DNA of 64,000 nucleotides. It comes from Rhizorhabdus wittichii RW1. GTDB lineage: Bacteria > Pseudomonadota > Alphaproteobacteria > Sphingomonadales > Sphingomonadaceae. Within the stretch, counting starts at the first letter, position 1; every line of letters begins with the position of its first letter. A program made the translations under genes and the position numbers. The notes beneath the pieces are model-generated. The model saw only the letters and a program-made list of their open reading frames with translations. It was not told the DNA's origin and made no database searches. Positions 63,014-64,000 of this stretch are shown piece after piece. The DNA lies in NCBI GenBank assembly GCA_000016765.1, contig CP000699.1, positions 4,963,501 through 5,027,500 on the forward strand, written 5' to 3'.

Positions 63014-64000
63014 TTGCGTTTCGATGACATGCTGGCCACGTTGCTTGCGCAACCGGCGCCGACGCCCGAAGCCAGGGCGATCCTCTGGCGCCAGGTGGTC
63101 GACGTGCTGGCGCAGGGGCGTGGGCATCGCGTCGACGATCCGCTGGTCGACGCGCCGCGCGCCGTCGATGCCTATAATTTCCTGCGCTCGGTGCGGCCGG
63201 AGATTCCGGTCGAGCTGCGGCTGGCCGCCGGGCGCGGCCTCGCCGGGCGGCGGGTGCCCCCCGAACTGGTCCTGCTGTTCGCCGAGGACCTGCCCCATAT
63301 CGCCGCGCCGATGCTCGGCCATGTCATCCTCGGCGGGCGGCAATGGCTCGACCTGCTTCCCCGGCTCACCCCCAGCGCGCGCAACCTGCTGCGCAACCGG
63401 CGCGATCTGGGCGGCGAGGTCGAGAAGGCGCTCGAAGGCTTCGGCTCCAGCGACTTCCTGATCCAGGGTCCGGTGGAGACGCCCGAGGCGAGCCTCGCGC
63501 CGCTGGCCGCGCCGATCGAGGCGCTGGTCGCCGAGGCGCAGGAGCCGGAGCCGCCGGTCGCCGTGGCCGTCGAGGAACTCCCTCCGGCAGTCGAGACGGC
63601 CGGATCGCAGGACGTGCCGGAGCCGGTGGAGCCTGCCGCGCTCTCGGCCTGGCTCGACGAGGCGGCGGAGCCGCTGCCGCCGTCGGGCGAGAGCCAGATC
63701 CGCGATCTCCTGTCCCGTATCGAGACGTTTCGCAGCCGCTATCCGCAGGCGACGCTCGAGGGCGAGGCGGCCGGCGACGGCGGCGCATCGGGCCGGGTCG
63801 AGAATTTCCGGTTCGAGACCGGCGTCGACGGCGTCATCTGCTGGGTGCAGGGCGTGCCGCGCGGGCCGATCATCGGAGAGACCATCGCCGTCGCCGCGCA
63901 CCAGACCGACCATGGCGTCGACGGCCATGCCGCGGGGGCCTATCGCAGCCGCACCCCGTTCCGCGACGCCCGGCTGACGATCGCCGGGCAGGGGCCCGCA
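63014..64000 (+). CDS. Unidentified protein, N-terminal part (3' end outside window)
   Basis: An open frame to the window edge. The start is probably TTG at 63014, since GGAGG lies seven bases before it (63002-63006); GTG at 62975 is also possible. About 329 residues are visible: an N-terminal helical domain (RFDDMLATLLAQPAPTPEAR, LVLLFAEDLPHIAAPMLGHV), an acidic Pro/Glu-rich linker near 175-235, then a compact part with ETFRSRYPQATLEGEAAG and PRGPIIGETIAVAAHQTD. From memory of similar sphingomonad proteins it could be the front of a PAS/sensor histidine kinase, but no kinase motif is within the window. No signal peptide. Confidence 0.6.
   Translation, partial: MRFDDMLATLLAQPAPTPEARAILWRQVVDVLAQGRGHRVDDPLVDAPRAVDAYNFLRSVRPEIPVELRLAAGRGLAGRRVPPELVLLFAEDLPHIAAPMLGHVILGGRQWLDLLPRLTPSARNLLRNRRDLGGEVEKALEGFGSSDFLIQGPVETPEASLAPLAAPIEALVAEAQEPEPPVAVAVEELPPAVETAGSQDVPEPVEPAALSAWLDEAAEPLPPSGESQIRDLLSRIETFRSRYPQATLEGEAAGDGGASGRVENFRFETGVDGVICWVQGVPRGPIIGETIAVAAHQTDHGVDGHAAGAYRSRTPFRDARLTIAGQGPA

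Overview
The window is GC-rich, densely packed DNA with very high third-position G/C. Its gene content (Gum/Exo-type polysaccharide genes, sphingomonad-style paired-hairpin intergenic repeats, an EcfG-like GGAAC-N16-CGTT promoter) points to an alphaproteobacterium of the order Sphingomonadales. Sphingomonas or Rhizorhabdus is my inference, not proven. It looks chromosomal: gyrA, glmS and glmU are present. I see no rRNA or tRNA gene, insertion sequence, prophage or CRISPR array.

Layout. 1-6.4 kb: end of a sensor histidine kinase, a GMC oxidoreductase, an exported methyltransferase and a LemA/DUF2207 pair. 6.4-26.1 kb: an exopolysaccharide locus with an initiating sugar-phosphate transferase, five glycosyltransferase genes, Wzx-type flippase, Wzy-type polymerase, co-polymerase with tyrosine-kinase domain, outer-membrane barrel, Wza-type export protein, GH16 glycanase, UDP-glucose dehydrogenase and an acyltransferase. 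26.1-28.2 kb: small membrane protein, metallophosphoesterase and LprI-like protein. 28.2-29.2 kb: AT-richer gap without a convincing gene. 29.2-36.4 kb: a sugar-nucleotide cassette (SDR, CTP:glucose-1-phosphate cytidylyltransferase, SAF-domain dehydrogenase, RfbC-type epimerase), a further glycosyltransferase, an LhgO-like oxidoreductase and a phosphoribosyltransferase-HAD protein.

36.4-43.8 kb is the most interesting part: a complete lasso-peptide operon. It has a 46-residue precursor, PqqD-like recognition protein (B1), transglutaminase-like leader peptidase (B2), asparagine-synthetase-like cyclase (C), HPr-kinase-like protein (K), ABC exporter (D) and nucleotidyltransferase (N). The precursor has the YxxP-type leader signature and a Thr at -2. 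Its predicted 24-residue core has Gly1, Asp9 (nine-residue ring) and a C-terminal Ser. With K and N present, I predict a lasso peptide phosphorylated and then further decorated at that Ser. It is followed by a secreted GH16 enzyme with RTX repeats.

46-64 kb: glmS and glmU, a phosphoglycolate phosphatase fused to a methyltransferase, an AraC regulator, an operon of membrane hydrolase-like protein, cytochrome P450 and methyltransferase, a small PLA2-like protein, gyrA, a stress-promoter-driven small membrane protein, yaaA, a TPR protein, an Lrp/AsnC regulator and the start of a large unidentified protein. GlmS and GlmU make UDP-GlcNAc and Ugd makes UDP-glucuronate, so precursor supply and polymer assembly are both represented here.

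Several gene borders carry hairpin repeats. A bipartite element of about 105 bp occurs twice in opposite orientation (6.6 and 56.5 kb), and a perfect 33-bp-arm palindrome lies upstream of gyrA. All functions come from reading translated motifs and gene order; no database search was run.
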